From the NCBI GenBank assembly GCA_023055425.1, contig JALGPY010000010.1:56209665-56273664 (forward strand): a DNA stretch of 64,000 nt, written 5' to 3'. A model generated the notes under the pieces. It was not told the origin of the DNA. It was given only the letters and a program-made list of their open reading frames with translations, and did not search any database. Within the stretch, counting starts at the first letter, position 1; every line of letters starts with the position of its first letter. Shown here one piece after another: positions 11,101 through 23,460 of the stretch. The position numbers were made by a program, and so were the translations under genes. The stretch comes from Linanthus parryae (Eukaryota > Streptophyta > Magnoliopsida > Ericales > Polemoniaceae).

Positions 11101-14100
11101 GAGGTCCGAATACGCAATGGAAATATTACCAGATATTGTAAGAAATAACTAAAAATGCCCGTTTGACTGGTCGAATGGCGGAATTTGGGGATGAAGATGG
11201 ACCCCGATGGAGCGTAGCTCAATCGTCCCCTCGTGCGTCTCGTCGAGAGATTTCCGAATTGGGGTGGCTCGCGTCATTCTGATGCCCGTAGCCAAAGATA
11301 TGGCCCAAACAGTACGGCGACACCAAAGTCCAGTAATCTTGCTTGTCGATTACTGGGCTTTAGCCCCATGTCTTTTGAGAGATATATTAACGCCCGATTG
11401 GTGGATTTTTTTGCCCCAATATCTCCTGTGACATATATTAACACCAAAATGCATTACTATTGCTTACCAATTTGTGCATTTTGTCAGCAATGCATGTCTC
11501 ACGAAATAATTGTATCAAAATCCACTAATCTTGCTCACCGATTAGTTGATTTTGGCCCCAGTATCTTGTGCGACATATATCAGTGCCAAAATGACAAAAA
11601 ATCTAATCAAGGCTTTGGATCAATGCGGAATAAGCAACAGACATAGAGTCATAAACCAATATAGAACGTATCTAGGGTTCCAAGAAAAGTAGATTAATCG
11701 AATTCTGCCCACAAGCCGGGCATATGTGGCTGAAAATCATAAAATATGCCAAAAAAGTATTGTCCCGACACTTTAACCTTACTGAAAGAAACGCGTACGC
11801 GAAGTTCGACCCAACCCAAAACGGGTTCAGGCTGAGGTCCGAATAGGCAATGGAAATATTACCAGAAATAGTAAGAAATGACTAAAAATGCCTTTTTGAC
11901 TGGTCGAACGGCGGTATTTGGGGATGAAGATGGACCCCGATGGAGCGTAGCTCAATCGTCCCCTCGTGCGTCTCGTCGAGAGCTTCCTGAATTAGGGTGG
12001 CTCGCGTCATTCTGATGCCCGTAGCCAAAGCTATGGCCCAAACAGTGCGGCGACACCAAAGTCCAGTAATCTTGCTTGTCGATTACTGGACTTTGGCCCC
12101 ATGTCTTATGAGAGATATATTAACGCCCGATTGGTGTATTTTTTTTCCCCAATATCTCCTGTGACATATATTAACACCAAAATGCATTACTATTGCTTAC
12201 CAATTTGTGCATTTTGTCAGCAATTCATGTCTCACGAAATAATTGTATCAAAATCCACTAATCTTGCTCACCGATTATTGGATTTTGGCCTCAGTATCTT
12301 GTGCGACATATATCAATGCCAAAATGACGCCAAAATCTAATCAAGGCTTTGGATCAATGCGGAATAAGCAACACACATAGAGTCATAAACCAATATAGAA
12401 CGTATCTAGGGTTCCAAGAAAAAGTAGATTAATCGAATTCTGCCCACATGCCGGGCATATGTGGCTGAAAATCATAAAATATGCCAAAAAAGTATTGTCC
12501 CGACACTTTAACCTTACTGAAAGAAACGCGTACGCGAAGTTCGACCCAACCCAAAACGGGTTCAGGCTGAGGTCTGAATAGGCAATGGAAATATTACCTG
12601 AAATAGTAAGAAATAACTAAAAATGCCCGTTTGACTGGTCGAACGGCGGAATTTGGGGATGAAGATGGACCCCGATGGAGCATAGCTCTATACTCCCCTC
12701 GTGCGTCTCGTCGGGAGCTTTCCGAATTGGGGTGGCTCGCGTCATTCTGCTGCCCGTAGCCAAAGCTATGGCCCAAACAGTGCGGCGACAGCAAAGTCCA
12801 GTAATCTTGCTTGTCGATTACTGGACTTTGGCCCCATGTCTTTTGAGAGATATATTAACGCCCGATTGGTGGATTTTTTTGCCCCAATATCTCCTGTGAC
12901 ATATATTAACACCAAAATGCATTACTATTGCTTACCAATTTGTGCATTTTGTCAGCAATTCATGTCTCACGAAATAATTGTATAAAAAGCCACTAATCTT
13001 GCTCACCGATTAGTGGATTTTGACCCCAGTATCTTGTGCGACTAATATCAGCGCCAAAATGACGCCAAAATCTAATCAAGGCTTTGGATCAATGTGGAAT
13101 AAGCAACGGACATAGAGTCATAAACCAATATAGAACGTATCTAGGGTTCGAAGAAAAGTAGATTAATCGAATTCTGCCCACAAGCCGGGCATATGTGGCT
13201 AAAAATCATAAAATATGCCAAAAAAGTATTGTCCCGACACTTTAACCTTACTGAAAGAAACGCGTACGCGAAGTTCGACCCAACCCAAGACGGGTTCAGG
13301 CTGAGGTCCGAATAGGCAATGGAAATATTACCAGAAATAGTAAGAAATAACTAAAAATGCCCGTTTGACTGGTCGAACGGCGGAATTTGGGGATGAAGAT
13401 GGACCCCGATGGAGCGTAGCTCAATCTTGCCCTCGTGCGTCTCATCGAGAGATTTCCGAATTGGGGTGGCTCGCGTCATTCTGATGCCCGTAGCCAAAGC
13501 TATGGCCCAAACAGTGCGGCGACACCAAAGTCCAGTATTCTTGCTTGTCGATTACTGGACTTTGGCCCCATGTCTTTTGAGAGATATATTAACGCTCGAT
13601 TGGTGGATTTTTTTTCCCCAATATCTCCTGTGACATATATTAACACCAAAATGCATTACTATTGCTTACCAATTTGTGCATTTTGTCAGCAATTCATGTC
13701 TCACGAAATAATTTTATCAAAATCCACTAATCTTGCTCACCGATTAGTGGATTTTGGCCCCAGTATCTTGTGCGACATATATCAGTGCCAAAATGACGCC
13801 AAAATCTAATCAAGGCTTTGGATCAATGCGGAATAAGCAACAAACATAGAATCATATACCAATATAGAACGTATCTAGGGTTCCAAGAAAAGTAGATTAA
13901 TCGAATTCTGCCCACAAGCCGGGCATATGTGGCTGAAAATCATAAAATATGCCAAAAAAGTATTGTCCCGACACTTTAACCTTACTGAAAGATACGCGTA
14001 CGCGAAGTTCGACCCAGCCCAAAACGGGTTCAGGCTGAGGTCCGAATAGGCAATGGAAATATTACCAGAAATAGTAAGAAATAACTAAAAATGCCCGTTT

Positions 14101-16123
14101 GATTGGTCGAACGGCGGTATTTGGGGATGAAGATGGACCCCGATGGAGCGTAGCTCAATCGTCCCCTCGTGCGTCTCGTCGAGAGCTTTCCGAATTGGGG
14201 TGGCTCGCGTCATTCTGATGCCCGTAGCCAAAGCTTTGGCCCAAACAGTGCGGCGACACCAAAGTCCAGTAATCTTGCTTGTCGATTACTGGACTTTGGC
14301 CCCATGTCTTTTGAGAGATATATTAACGCCCGATTGGTGGATTTTTTTGCCCCAATATCTCCTGTGACATATATTAACACCAAAATGCATTACTATTGCT
14401 TACCAATTTGTGCATTTTGTCAGCAATTCATGTCTCACGAAATAATTGTATCAAAATCCACTAATCTTGCTCACCGATTAGTGGATTTTGGCCCCAGTAT
14501 CTTGTGCGACATATATCACTGCCAAAATGACGCCAAAATCTAATCAAGTCTTTGGATCAATGCGGAATAAGCAACAGACATAGAGTCATAAACCAGTATA
14601 GAACGTATATAGGGTTCCAAGAAAAGTAGATTAATCGAATTCTGCCCACAAGCCGGGCATATGTGGCTGAAATCATAAAAAATGCCAAAAAAAGTATTGT
14701 CCCGACACTTTAACCTTACTGAAAGAAACGCGTACGCAAATTTTTACCCAACCCAAAACTCGTTCAGGCAGAGGTCCGAATACGCAATGGAAATATTACC
14801 AGATATTGTAAGAAATAACAAAAAATGCCCGTTTGATTGGTCGAATGGCGGAATTTGGGGATGAAGATGGACCCCGATGGAGCGTAGCTCAATCGTCCCC
14901 TCGTGCGTCTCGTCGAGAGATTTCCGAATTGGGGTGGCTCGCGTCATTCTGATGCCCGTAGCCAAAGATATGGCCCAAACAGTACGGCGACACCAAAGTC
15001 CAGTAATCTTGCTTGTCGATTACTGGGCTTTAGCCCCATGTCTTTTGAGAGATATATTAACGCCCGATTGGTGGATTTTTTTGCCCCAATATCTCCTGTG
15101 ACATATATTAACACCAAAATGCATTACTATTGCTTACCAATTTGTGCATTTTGTCAGCAATGCATGTCTTACGAAATAATTGTATCAAAATCCACTAATC
15201 TTGCTCACCGATTAGTTGATTTTGGCCCCAGTATCTTGTGCGACATATATCAGTGCCAAAATGACGCAAAATTTAATCAAGGCTTTGGATCAATGCGGAA
15301 TAAGCAACAGACATAGAGTCATAAACCAATATAGAACGTATCTAGGGTTCCAAGAAAAGTAGATTAATCGAATTCTGCCCACAAGCCGGGCATATGTGGC
15401 TGAAAATCATAAAATATGCCAAAAAAGTATTGTCCCGACACTTTAACCTTACTGAAAGAAATGCGTACGCGAAGTTCGACCCAACCCAAAACGGGTTCAG
15501 GCTGAGGTCCGAATAGGCAATGGAAATATTACCAGAAATAGTAAGAAATGACTAAAAATGCCCGTTTGACTGGTCGAACGGCGGTATTTGGGGATGAAGA
15601 TGGACCCCGATGGAGCGTAGCTCAATCGTCCCCACGTGCGTCTCGTCGAGAGCTTCCTGAGTTAGGGTGGCTCGCGTCATTCTGATGCCCGTAGCCAAAG
15701 CTATGGCCCAAACAGTGCGGCGACACCAAAGTCCAGTAATCTTGCTTGTCGATTACTGGACTTTGGCCCCATGTCTTATGAGAGATATATTAACGCCCGA
15801 TTGGTGGATTTTTTTTCCCCAATATCTCCTGTGACATATATTAACACCAAAATGCATTACTATTGCTTACCAATTTGTGCATTTTGTCAGCAACTCATGT
15901 CTCACGAAATAATTGTATCAAAATCCACTAATCTTGCTCACCGATTAGTGGATTTTGGCCCCAGTATCTTGTGCGACATATATCAGTGCCAAAATGACGC
16001 CAAAATCTAATCAAGGCTTTGGATCAATGCGGAATAAGCAACAGACATAGAGTCATAAACCAATATAGAACGTATCTAGGGTTCCAAGAAAAGTAGATTA
16101 ATCGAATTCTGCCCACAAGCCGG
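5113..16123. repeat. Five-monomer HOR (3,671 bp), three tandem copies
   Basis: Copy 1 has monomers at 5113, 5847, 6581, 7315 and 8049; copy 2 at 8784, 9518, 10252, 10986 and 11720; copy 3 at 12455, 13189, 13923, 14657 and 15390. Copies 1 and 2 are 3,671 bp and copy 3 is 3,669 bp. Each position has its own marks. First: GGTCTGAATAGG, ATTACCTGAA and a changed segment ATACTCCCCTCG. Second: GTGGCTAAAAATC and CCCAAGACGGG. Third: GAAAGATACGCG and AAAGCTTTGGCCC. Fourth: ACGCAAATTTCGACC and CGAATACGCAATGG. Fifth: AGAAATGACTAAAAATGCC and GTCTTATGAGAG. In copy 3 the fourth and fifth members carry further changes (for example AAACTCGTTCAGGCAGAGG) and belong as much to the next HOR. Confidence 0.93.
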
Positions 16124-19100
16124 GCATATGTGGCTGAAAATCATAAAATATGCCAAAAAAGTAATGTCCCGACACTTTAAACTTACTGAAAGAAACGCGT
16201 ACGCGAAGTTCGACCCAGCCCAAAACGGGTTCAGGCTGAGGTCCGAATAGGCAATGGAAATATTACCAGAAATAATAAGAAATAACTAAAAATGCCCGTT
16301 TGACTGGTCGAACGGAGGAATTTTGGGATAAAGATGGACCCCGATGGAGCGTGGCTCAATCGTCCCCTCGTGCGTCTCATCGAGAGATTTCCGAATTGGG
16401 GTGGCTCGCGTCATTCTGATGCCCATAGCCAAAGCTATGGCCCAAACAGTGCGGCGACACCAAAGTCCAGTAATCTTGCTTGTCGATTACTGGACTTTGG
16501 CCCCATGTCTTTTGAGAGATATATTAACGCCCGATTGGTGGATTTTTTTGCCCCAATATCTCCTGTGACATATATTAACACCAAAATGCATTACTATTGC
16601 TTACCAATTTGTGCATTTTGTCAGCAATGCATGTCTAACGAAATAATTGTATCAAAATCCACTAATCTTGCTCACCAATTAGTGGATTTTGGCCCCAGTA
16701 TCTTGTGCGACATATATCAGTGCCAAAATGACGCAAAATCTAATCAAGGCTTTGGATCAATGCGGAATAAGCAACAGACATAGAGTCATAAACCAATATA
16801 GAACGTATCTAGGGTTCCAAGAAAAGTAGATTAATCGAATTCTGCCCACAAGCCGGGCATATGTGGCTGAAAATCATAAAATATGCCAAAAAAGTATTGT
16901 CCCGACACTTTAACCTTACTGAAAGAAACGCGTACGCGAAGTTCGACCCAACCCAAAACGGGTTCAGGCTGAGGTCCGAATAGGCAATGGAAATATTACC
17001 AGAAATAGTAAGAAATGACTAAAAATGCCCGTTTGACTGGTCGAACGGCGGTATTTGGGGATGAAGATGGACCCCGATGGAGCGTAGCTCAATCGTCCCC
17101 TCGTGCGTCTCGTCGAGAGCTTCCTGAATTAGGGTGGCTCGCGTCATTCTGATGCCCGTAGCCAAAGCTATGGCCCAAACAGTGCGGCGACACCAAAGTC
17201 CAGTAATCTTGCTTGTCGATTACTGGACTTTGGCCCCATGTCTTATGAGAGATATATTAACGCCCGATTGGTGGATTTTTTTTCCCCAATATCTCCTGTG
17301 ACATATATTAACACCAAAATGCATTACTATTGCTTACCAATTTGTGCATTTTGTCAGCAACTCATGTCTCACGAAATAATTGTATCAAAATCCACTAATC
17401 TTGCTCAACGATTAGTGGATTTTGGCCCCAGTATCTTGTGCGACATATATCAGTGCCAAAATGACGCCAAAATCTAATCAAGGCTTTGGATCAATGCGGA
17501 ATAAGCAACAGACATAGAGTCATAAACCAATATAGAACGTATCTAGGGTTCCAAGAAAAGTAGATTAATCGAATTCTGCCCACAAGCCGGGCATATGTGG
17601 CTGAAAATCATAAAATATGCCAAAAAAGTATTGTCCCGACACTTTAACCTTACTGAAAGAAACGCGTACGCGAAGTTCGACCCAACCCAAAACGGGTTCA
17701 GGCTGAGGTCCGAATAGGCAATGGAAATATTACCAGAAATAGTAAGAAATAACTAAAAATGCCCGTTTGACTGGTCGAACGGCGGAATTTGGGGATGAAG
17801 ATGGACCCCGATGGAGCGTATCTCAATCGTCCCCTCGTGCGTCTCGTCGAGAGCTTTCTGAATTAGGGTGGCTCGCGTCATTCTGATGCCCGTAGCCAAA
17901 GCTATGGCCCAAACAGTGCGGCGACACCAAAGTCCAGTAATCTTGCTTGTCGATTACTGGACTTTGGCCCCATGTCTTGTGAGAGATATATTAACGCCCG
18001 ATTGTTGGATTTTTTTGCCCCAATATCTCCTGTGACATATATTAACACCAAAATGCATTACTATTGCTTACCAATTTGTGCATTTTGTCAGCAATTCATG
18101 TCTCACGAAATAATTGTATCAAAATCCACTAATCTTGCTCACCGATTAGTGGATTTTGGCCCCAGTATCTTGTGCGACATATATCACTGCCAAAATGACG
18201 CCAAAATCTAATCAAGTCTTTGGATCAATGCGGAATAAGCAACAGACATAGAGTCATAAACCAGTATAGAACGTATATAGGGTTCCAAGAAAAGTAGATT
18301 AATCGAATTCTGCCCACAAGCCGGGCATATGTGGCTGAAAATCATAAAAAATGCCAAAAAAAGTATTGTCCCGACACTTTAACCTTACTGAAAGAAACGC
18401 GTACGCAAATTTCTACCCAACCCAAAACTCGTTCAGGCAGAGGTCCGAATACGCAATGGAAATATTACCAGATATTGTAAGAAATAACAAAAAATGCCCG
18501 TTTGATTGGTCGAATGGCGGAATTTGGGGATGAAGATGGACCCCGATGGAGCGTAGCTCAATCGTCCCCTCGTGCGTCTCGTCGAGAGATTTCCGAATTG
18601 GGGTGGCTCGCGTCATTCTGATGCCCGTAGCCAAAGATATGGCCCAAACAGTACGGCGACACCAAAGTCCAGTAATCTTGCTTGTCGATTACTGGGCTTT
18701 AGCCCCATGTCTTTTGAGAGATATATTAACGCCCGATTGGTGGATTTTTTTGCCCCAATATCTCCTGTGACATATATTAACACCAAAATGCATTACTATT
18801 GCTTACCAATTTGTGCATTTTGTCAGCAATGCATGTCTCACGAAATAATTGTATCAAAATCCACTAATCTTGCTCACCGATTAGTTGATTTTGGCCCCAG
18901 TATCTTGTGCGACATATATCAGTGCCAAAATGACGCAAAATTTAATCAAGGCTTTGGATCAATGCGGAATAAGCAACAGACATAGAGTCATAAACCAATA
19001 TAGAACGTATCTAGGGTTCCAAGAAAAGTAGATTAATCGAATTCTGCCCACAAGCCGGGCATATGTGGCTGAAAATCATAAAATATGCCAAAAAAGTATT

Positions 19101-21855
19101 GTCCCGACACTTTAACCTTACTGAAAGAAATGCGTACGCGAAGTTCGACCCAACCCAAAACGGGTTCAGGCTGAGGTCCGAATAGGCAATGGAAATATTA
19201 CCAGAAATAGTAAGAAATGACTAAAAATGCCCGTTTGACTGGTCGAACGGCGGTATTTGGGGATGAAGATGGACCCCGATGGAGCGTAGCTCAATCGTCC
19301 CCACGTGCGTCTCGTCGAGAGCTTCCTGAGTTAGGGTGGCTCGCGTCATTCTGATGCCCGTAGCCAAAGCTATGGCCCAAACAGTGCGGCGACACCAAAG
19401 TCCAGTAATCTTGCTTGTCGATTACTGGACTTTGGCCCCATGTCTTATGAGAGATATATTAACGCCCGATTGGTGGATTTTTTTTCCCCAATATCTCCTG
19501 TGACATATATTAACACCAAAATGCATTACTATTGCTTACCAATTTGTGCATTTTGTCAGCAACTCATGTCTCACGAAATAATTGTATCAAAATCCACTAA
19601 TCTTGCTCACCGATTAGTGGATTTTGGCCCCAGTATCTTGTGCGACATATATCAGTGCCAAAATGACGCCAAAATCTAATCAAGGCTTTGGATCAATGCG
19701 GAATAAGCAACAGACATAGAGTCATAAACCAATATAGAACGTATCTAGGGTTCCAAGAAAAGTAGATTAATCGAATTCTGCCCACAAGCCGGGCATATGT
19801 GGCTGAAAATCATAAAATATGCCAAAAAAGTAATGTCCCGACACTTTAAACTTACTGAAAGAAACGCGTACGCGAAGTTCGACCCAGCCCAAAACGGGTT
19901 CAGGCTGAGGTCCGAATAGGCAATGGAAATATTACCAGAAATAATAAGAAATAACTAAAAATGCCCGTTTGACTGGTCGAACGGAGGAATTTTGGGATAA
20001 AGATGGACCCCGATGGAGCGTGGCTCAATCGTCCCCTCGTGCGTCTCATCGAGAGATTTCCGAATTGGGGTGGCTCGCGTCATTCTGATGCCCATAGCCA
20101 AAGCTATGGCCCAAACAGTGCGGCGACACCAAAGTCCAGTAATCTTGCTTGTCGATTACTGGACTTTGGCCCCATGTCTTTTGAGAGATATATTAACGCC
20201 CGATTGGTGGATTTTTTTGCCCCAATATCTCCTGTGACATATATTAACACCAAAATGCATTACTATTGCTTACCAATTTGTGCATTTTGTCAGCAATGCA
20301 TGTCTAACGAAATAATTGTATCAAAATCCACTAATCTTGCTCACCAATTAGTGGATTTTGGCCCCAGTATCTTGTGCGACATATATCAGTGCCAAAATGA
20401 CGCAAAATCTAATCAAGGCTTTGGATCAATGCGGAATAAGCAACAGACATAGAGTCATAAACCAATATAGAACGTATCTAGGGTTCCAAGAAAAGTAGAT
20501 TAATCGAATTCTGCCCACAAGCCGGGCATATGTGGCTGAAAATCATAAAATATGCCAAAAAAGTATTGTCCCGACACTTTAACCTTACTGAAAGAAACGC
20601 GTACGCGAAGTTCGACCCAACCCAAAACGGGTTCAGGCTGAGGTCCGAATAGGCAATGGAAATATTACCAGAAATAGTAAGAAATGACTAAAAATGCCCG
20701 TTTGACTGGTCGAACGGCGGTATTTGGGGATGAAGATGGACCCCGATGGAGCGTAGCTCAATCGTCCCCTCGTGCGTCTCGTCGAGAGCTTCCTGAATTA
20801 GGGTGGCTCGCGTCATTCTGATGCCCGTAGCCAAAGCTATGGCCCAAACAGTGCGGCGACACCAAAGTCCAGTAATCTTGCTTGTCGATTACTGGACTTT
20901 GGCCCCATGTCTTATGAGAGATATATTAACGCCCGATTGGTGGATTTTTTTTCCCCAATATCTCCTGTGACATATATTAACACCAAAATGCATTACTATT
21001 GCTTACCAATTTGTGCATTTTGTCAGCAACTCATGTCTCACGAAATAATTGTATCAAAATCCACTAATCTTGCTCAACGATTAGTGGATTTTGGCCCCAG
21101 TATCTTGTGCGACATATATCAGTGCCAAAATGACGCCAAAATCTAATCAAGGCTTTGGATCAATGCGGAATAAGCAACAGACATAGAGTCATAAACCAAT
21201 ATAGAACGTATCTAGGGTTCCAAGAAAAGTAGATTAATCGAATTCTGCCCACAAGCCGGGCATATGTGGCTGAAAATCATAAAATATGCCAAAAAAGTAT
21301 TGTCCCGACACTTTAACCTTACTGAAAGAAACGCGTACGCGAAGTTCGACCCAACCCAAAACGGGTTCAGGCTGAGGTCCGAATAGGCAATGGAAATATT
21401 ACCAGAAATAGTAAGAAATAACTAAAAATGCCCGTTTGACTGGTCGAACGGCGGAATTTGGGGATGAAGATGGACCCCGATGGAGCGTATCTCAATCGTC
21501 CCCTCGTGCGTCTCGTCGAGAGCTTTCTGAATTAGGGTGGCTCGCGTCATTCTGATGCCCGTAGCCAAAGCTATGGCCCAAACAGTGCGGCGACACCAAA
21601 GTCCAGTAATCTTGCTTGTCGATTACTGGACTTTGGCCCCATGTCTTGTGAGAGATATATTAACGCCCGATTGTTGGATTTTTTTGCCCCAATATCTCCT
21701 GTGACATATATTAACACCAAAATGCATTACTATTGCTTACCAATTTGTGCATTTTGTCAGCAATTCATGTCTCACGAAATAATTGTATCAAAATCCACTA
21801 ATCTTGCTCACCGATTAGTGGATTTTGGCCCCAGTATCTTGTGCGACATATATCA
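14400..21855. repeat. Second five-monomer HOR (3,668-3,669 bp), two copies, shifted phase
   Basis: Monomers at 14657, 15390, 16124, 16857 and 17591 match those at 18325, 19059, 19793, 20526 and 21260. Shared rare marks are AAACTCGTTCAGGCAGAGG, CCACGTGCGTC, TGAGTTAGGGTGG, GTAATGTCCCGAC, GGAGGAATTTTGGGATAAAG, GGAGCGTATCTC and GTCTTGTGAGAG. ATATCACTGCC occurs at both about 14514 and 18180. That places the left breakpoint in the right half of the monomer starting at 13923, and the exchange in register inside the right half of the one starting at 17591. Outer limits are approximate. This block overlaps copy 3 of the preceding HOR, so it arose after it. Confidence 0.9.
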
Positions 21856-21993
21856 GTGCCAAAATGATGCCAAAATCTAATCAAGGCTTTGGATCAATGC
21901 GGAATAAGCAACAGACATAGAGTCATATACCAATATAGAACGTATCTAGGGTTCCAAGAAAAGTAGATTAATCGAATTCTACCCACAAGCCGG

Positions 21994-23460
21994 GCATATG
22001 TGGCTGAAAATCATAAAATATGCCAAAAAAGTAATGTCCCGACACTTTAAACTTACTGAAAGAAACGCGTACGCGAAGTTCGACCCAGCCCAAAACGGGT
22101 TCAGGCTGAGGTCCGAATAGGCAATGGAAATATTACCAGAAATAATAAGAAATAACTAAAAATGCCCGTTTGACTGGTCGAACGGAGGAATTTGGGGATA
22201 AATATGGACCCCGATGGAGCGTAGCTCAATCGTCCCCTCGTGCGTCTCGTCGAGAGATTTCCGAATTGGGGTGGCTCGCGTCATTCTGATGCCCTTAGCC
22301 AAAGCTATGGCAAAAACAGTGCGGCGACACCAAAGTCCAGTAATCTTGCTTGTCGATTACTGGACTTTGGCCCCATGTCTTTTGAGAGATATATTAACGC
22401 CCGATTGGTGGATTTTTTTGCCCCAATATCTCCTGTGACATATATTAACACCAAAATGCATTACTATTGCTTACCAATTTGTGCATTTTGTCAGCAATTC
22501 ATGTCTCACGAAATAATTGTATCAAAATCCACTAATCTTACTCACCGATTAGTGGATTTTGGCCCCAGTATCTTGTGCGACATATATCAGTGCCAAAATG
22601 ACGCCAAAATCTAATCAAGGCTTTGGATCAATGTGGAATAAGCAACAGACATAGAGTCATAAACCAATATAGAACGTATCTAGGGTTCCAAGAAAAGTAG
22701 ATTAATCGAATTCTGCCCACAAGCCGGGCATTGTGGCTGAAAATCATAAAATATGCCAAAAAAGTATTTTCCCGACACTTTAACCTTACTGAAAGAAACG
22801 CGTACGCGAAGTTCGACCCAGCCCAAAACGGGTTCAGGCTGAGGTCTGAATAGGCAATGGAGATATTACCATAAATAGTAAGAAATAACTAAAAATGCCC
22901 GTTTGACTGGTCGAACGGCGGAATTTGGGGATGAAGATGGACCCCGATGGAGCGTAGCTCAATCGTCCCCTCGTGCGTCTCGTCGAGAGATTTCCGAATT
23001 GGGGTGGCTCGCGTCATTCTGATGCCCGTAGCCAAAGCTATGGCCCAAACAGTGCGGCGACACCAATGTCCAGTAATCTTGCTTGTCGATTACTGGACTT
23101 TGGCCCCATGTCTTTTGAGAGATATATTAACGCCCGATTGGTGGATTTTTTTGCCCCAATATCTCCTGTGACATATATTAACACCAAAATGCATTACTAT
23201 TGCTTACCAATTTGTGCATTTTGTCAGCAATTCATGTCTCACGAAATAATTGTATCAAAATCCACTAATCTTGCTCACCAATTAGTGGATTTTGGCCCCA
23301 GTATCTTGTGCGACATATATCAGTGCCAAAATGACGCCAAAATCTAATCAAGGCTTTGGATCAATGCGGAATAAGCAACAGACATAGAATCATATACCAA
23401 TATAGAACGTATCTAGGGTTCCAAGAAAAGTAGATTAATCGAATTCTGCCCACAAGCCGG
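21994..23460. repeat. Two divergent monomers (734 and 733 bp)
   Basis: The monomer at 21994 starts like the one at 16124 (GTAATGTCCCGAC, AATAATAAG) but contains CCCTTAGCCAAAGCTATGG followed by CAAAAACAG, otherwise seen only in the monomer at 1460. It is therefore probably a recombinant. The monomer at 22728 has GCATTGTGG (one base lost in the landmark), GTATTTTCCCGAC, ACCATAAATAG and CCAATGTCC, a variant set that dominates later at 31-44 kb. Confidence 0.85.

Noticed and set aside
22240..22614. A 124-residue open frame (starts MRLVERFPNWGG..., ends ...QCQNDAKI) recurs in many monomers, with a 79-residue ATG-start form inside it.
   Set aside because: The 124-residue form needs a GTG start. 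Monomers break it with one-base deletions (TTACCATTTG), stops and start losses. Substitutions often change residues, and frame-keeping indels (9 and 24 bp) sit beside frame-breaking ones (7 and 8 bp). It is best read as a by-product of the repeat. A dN/dS test over all monomers, ribosome profiling or peptide data would settle it; dN/dS well below 1 would overturn this.
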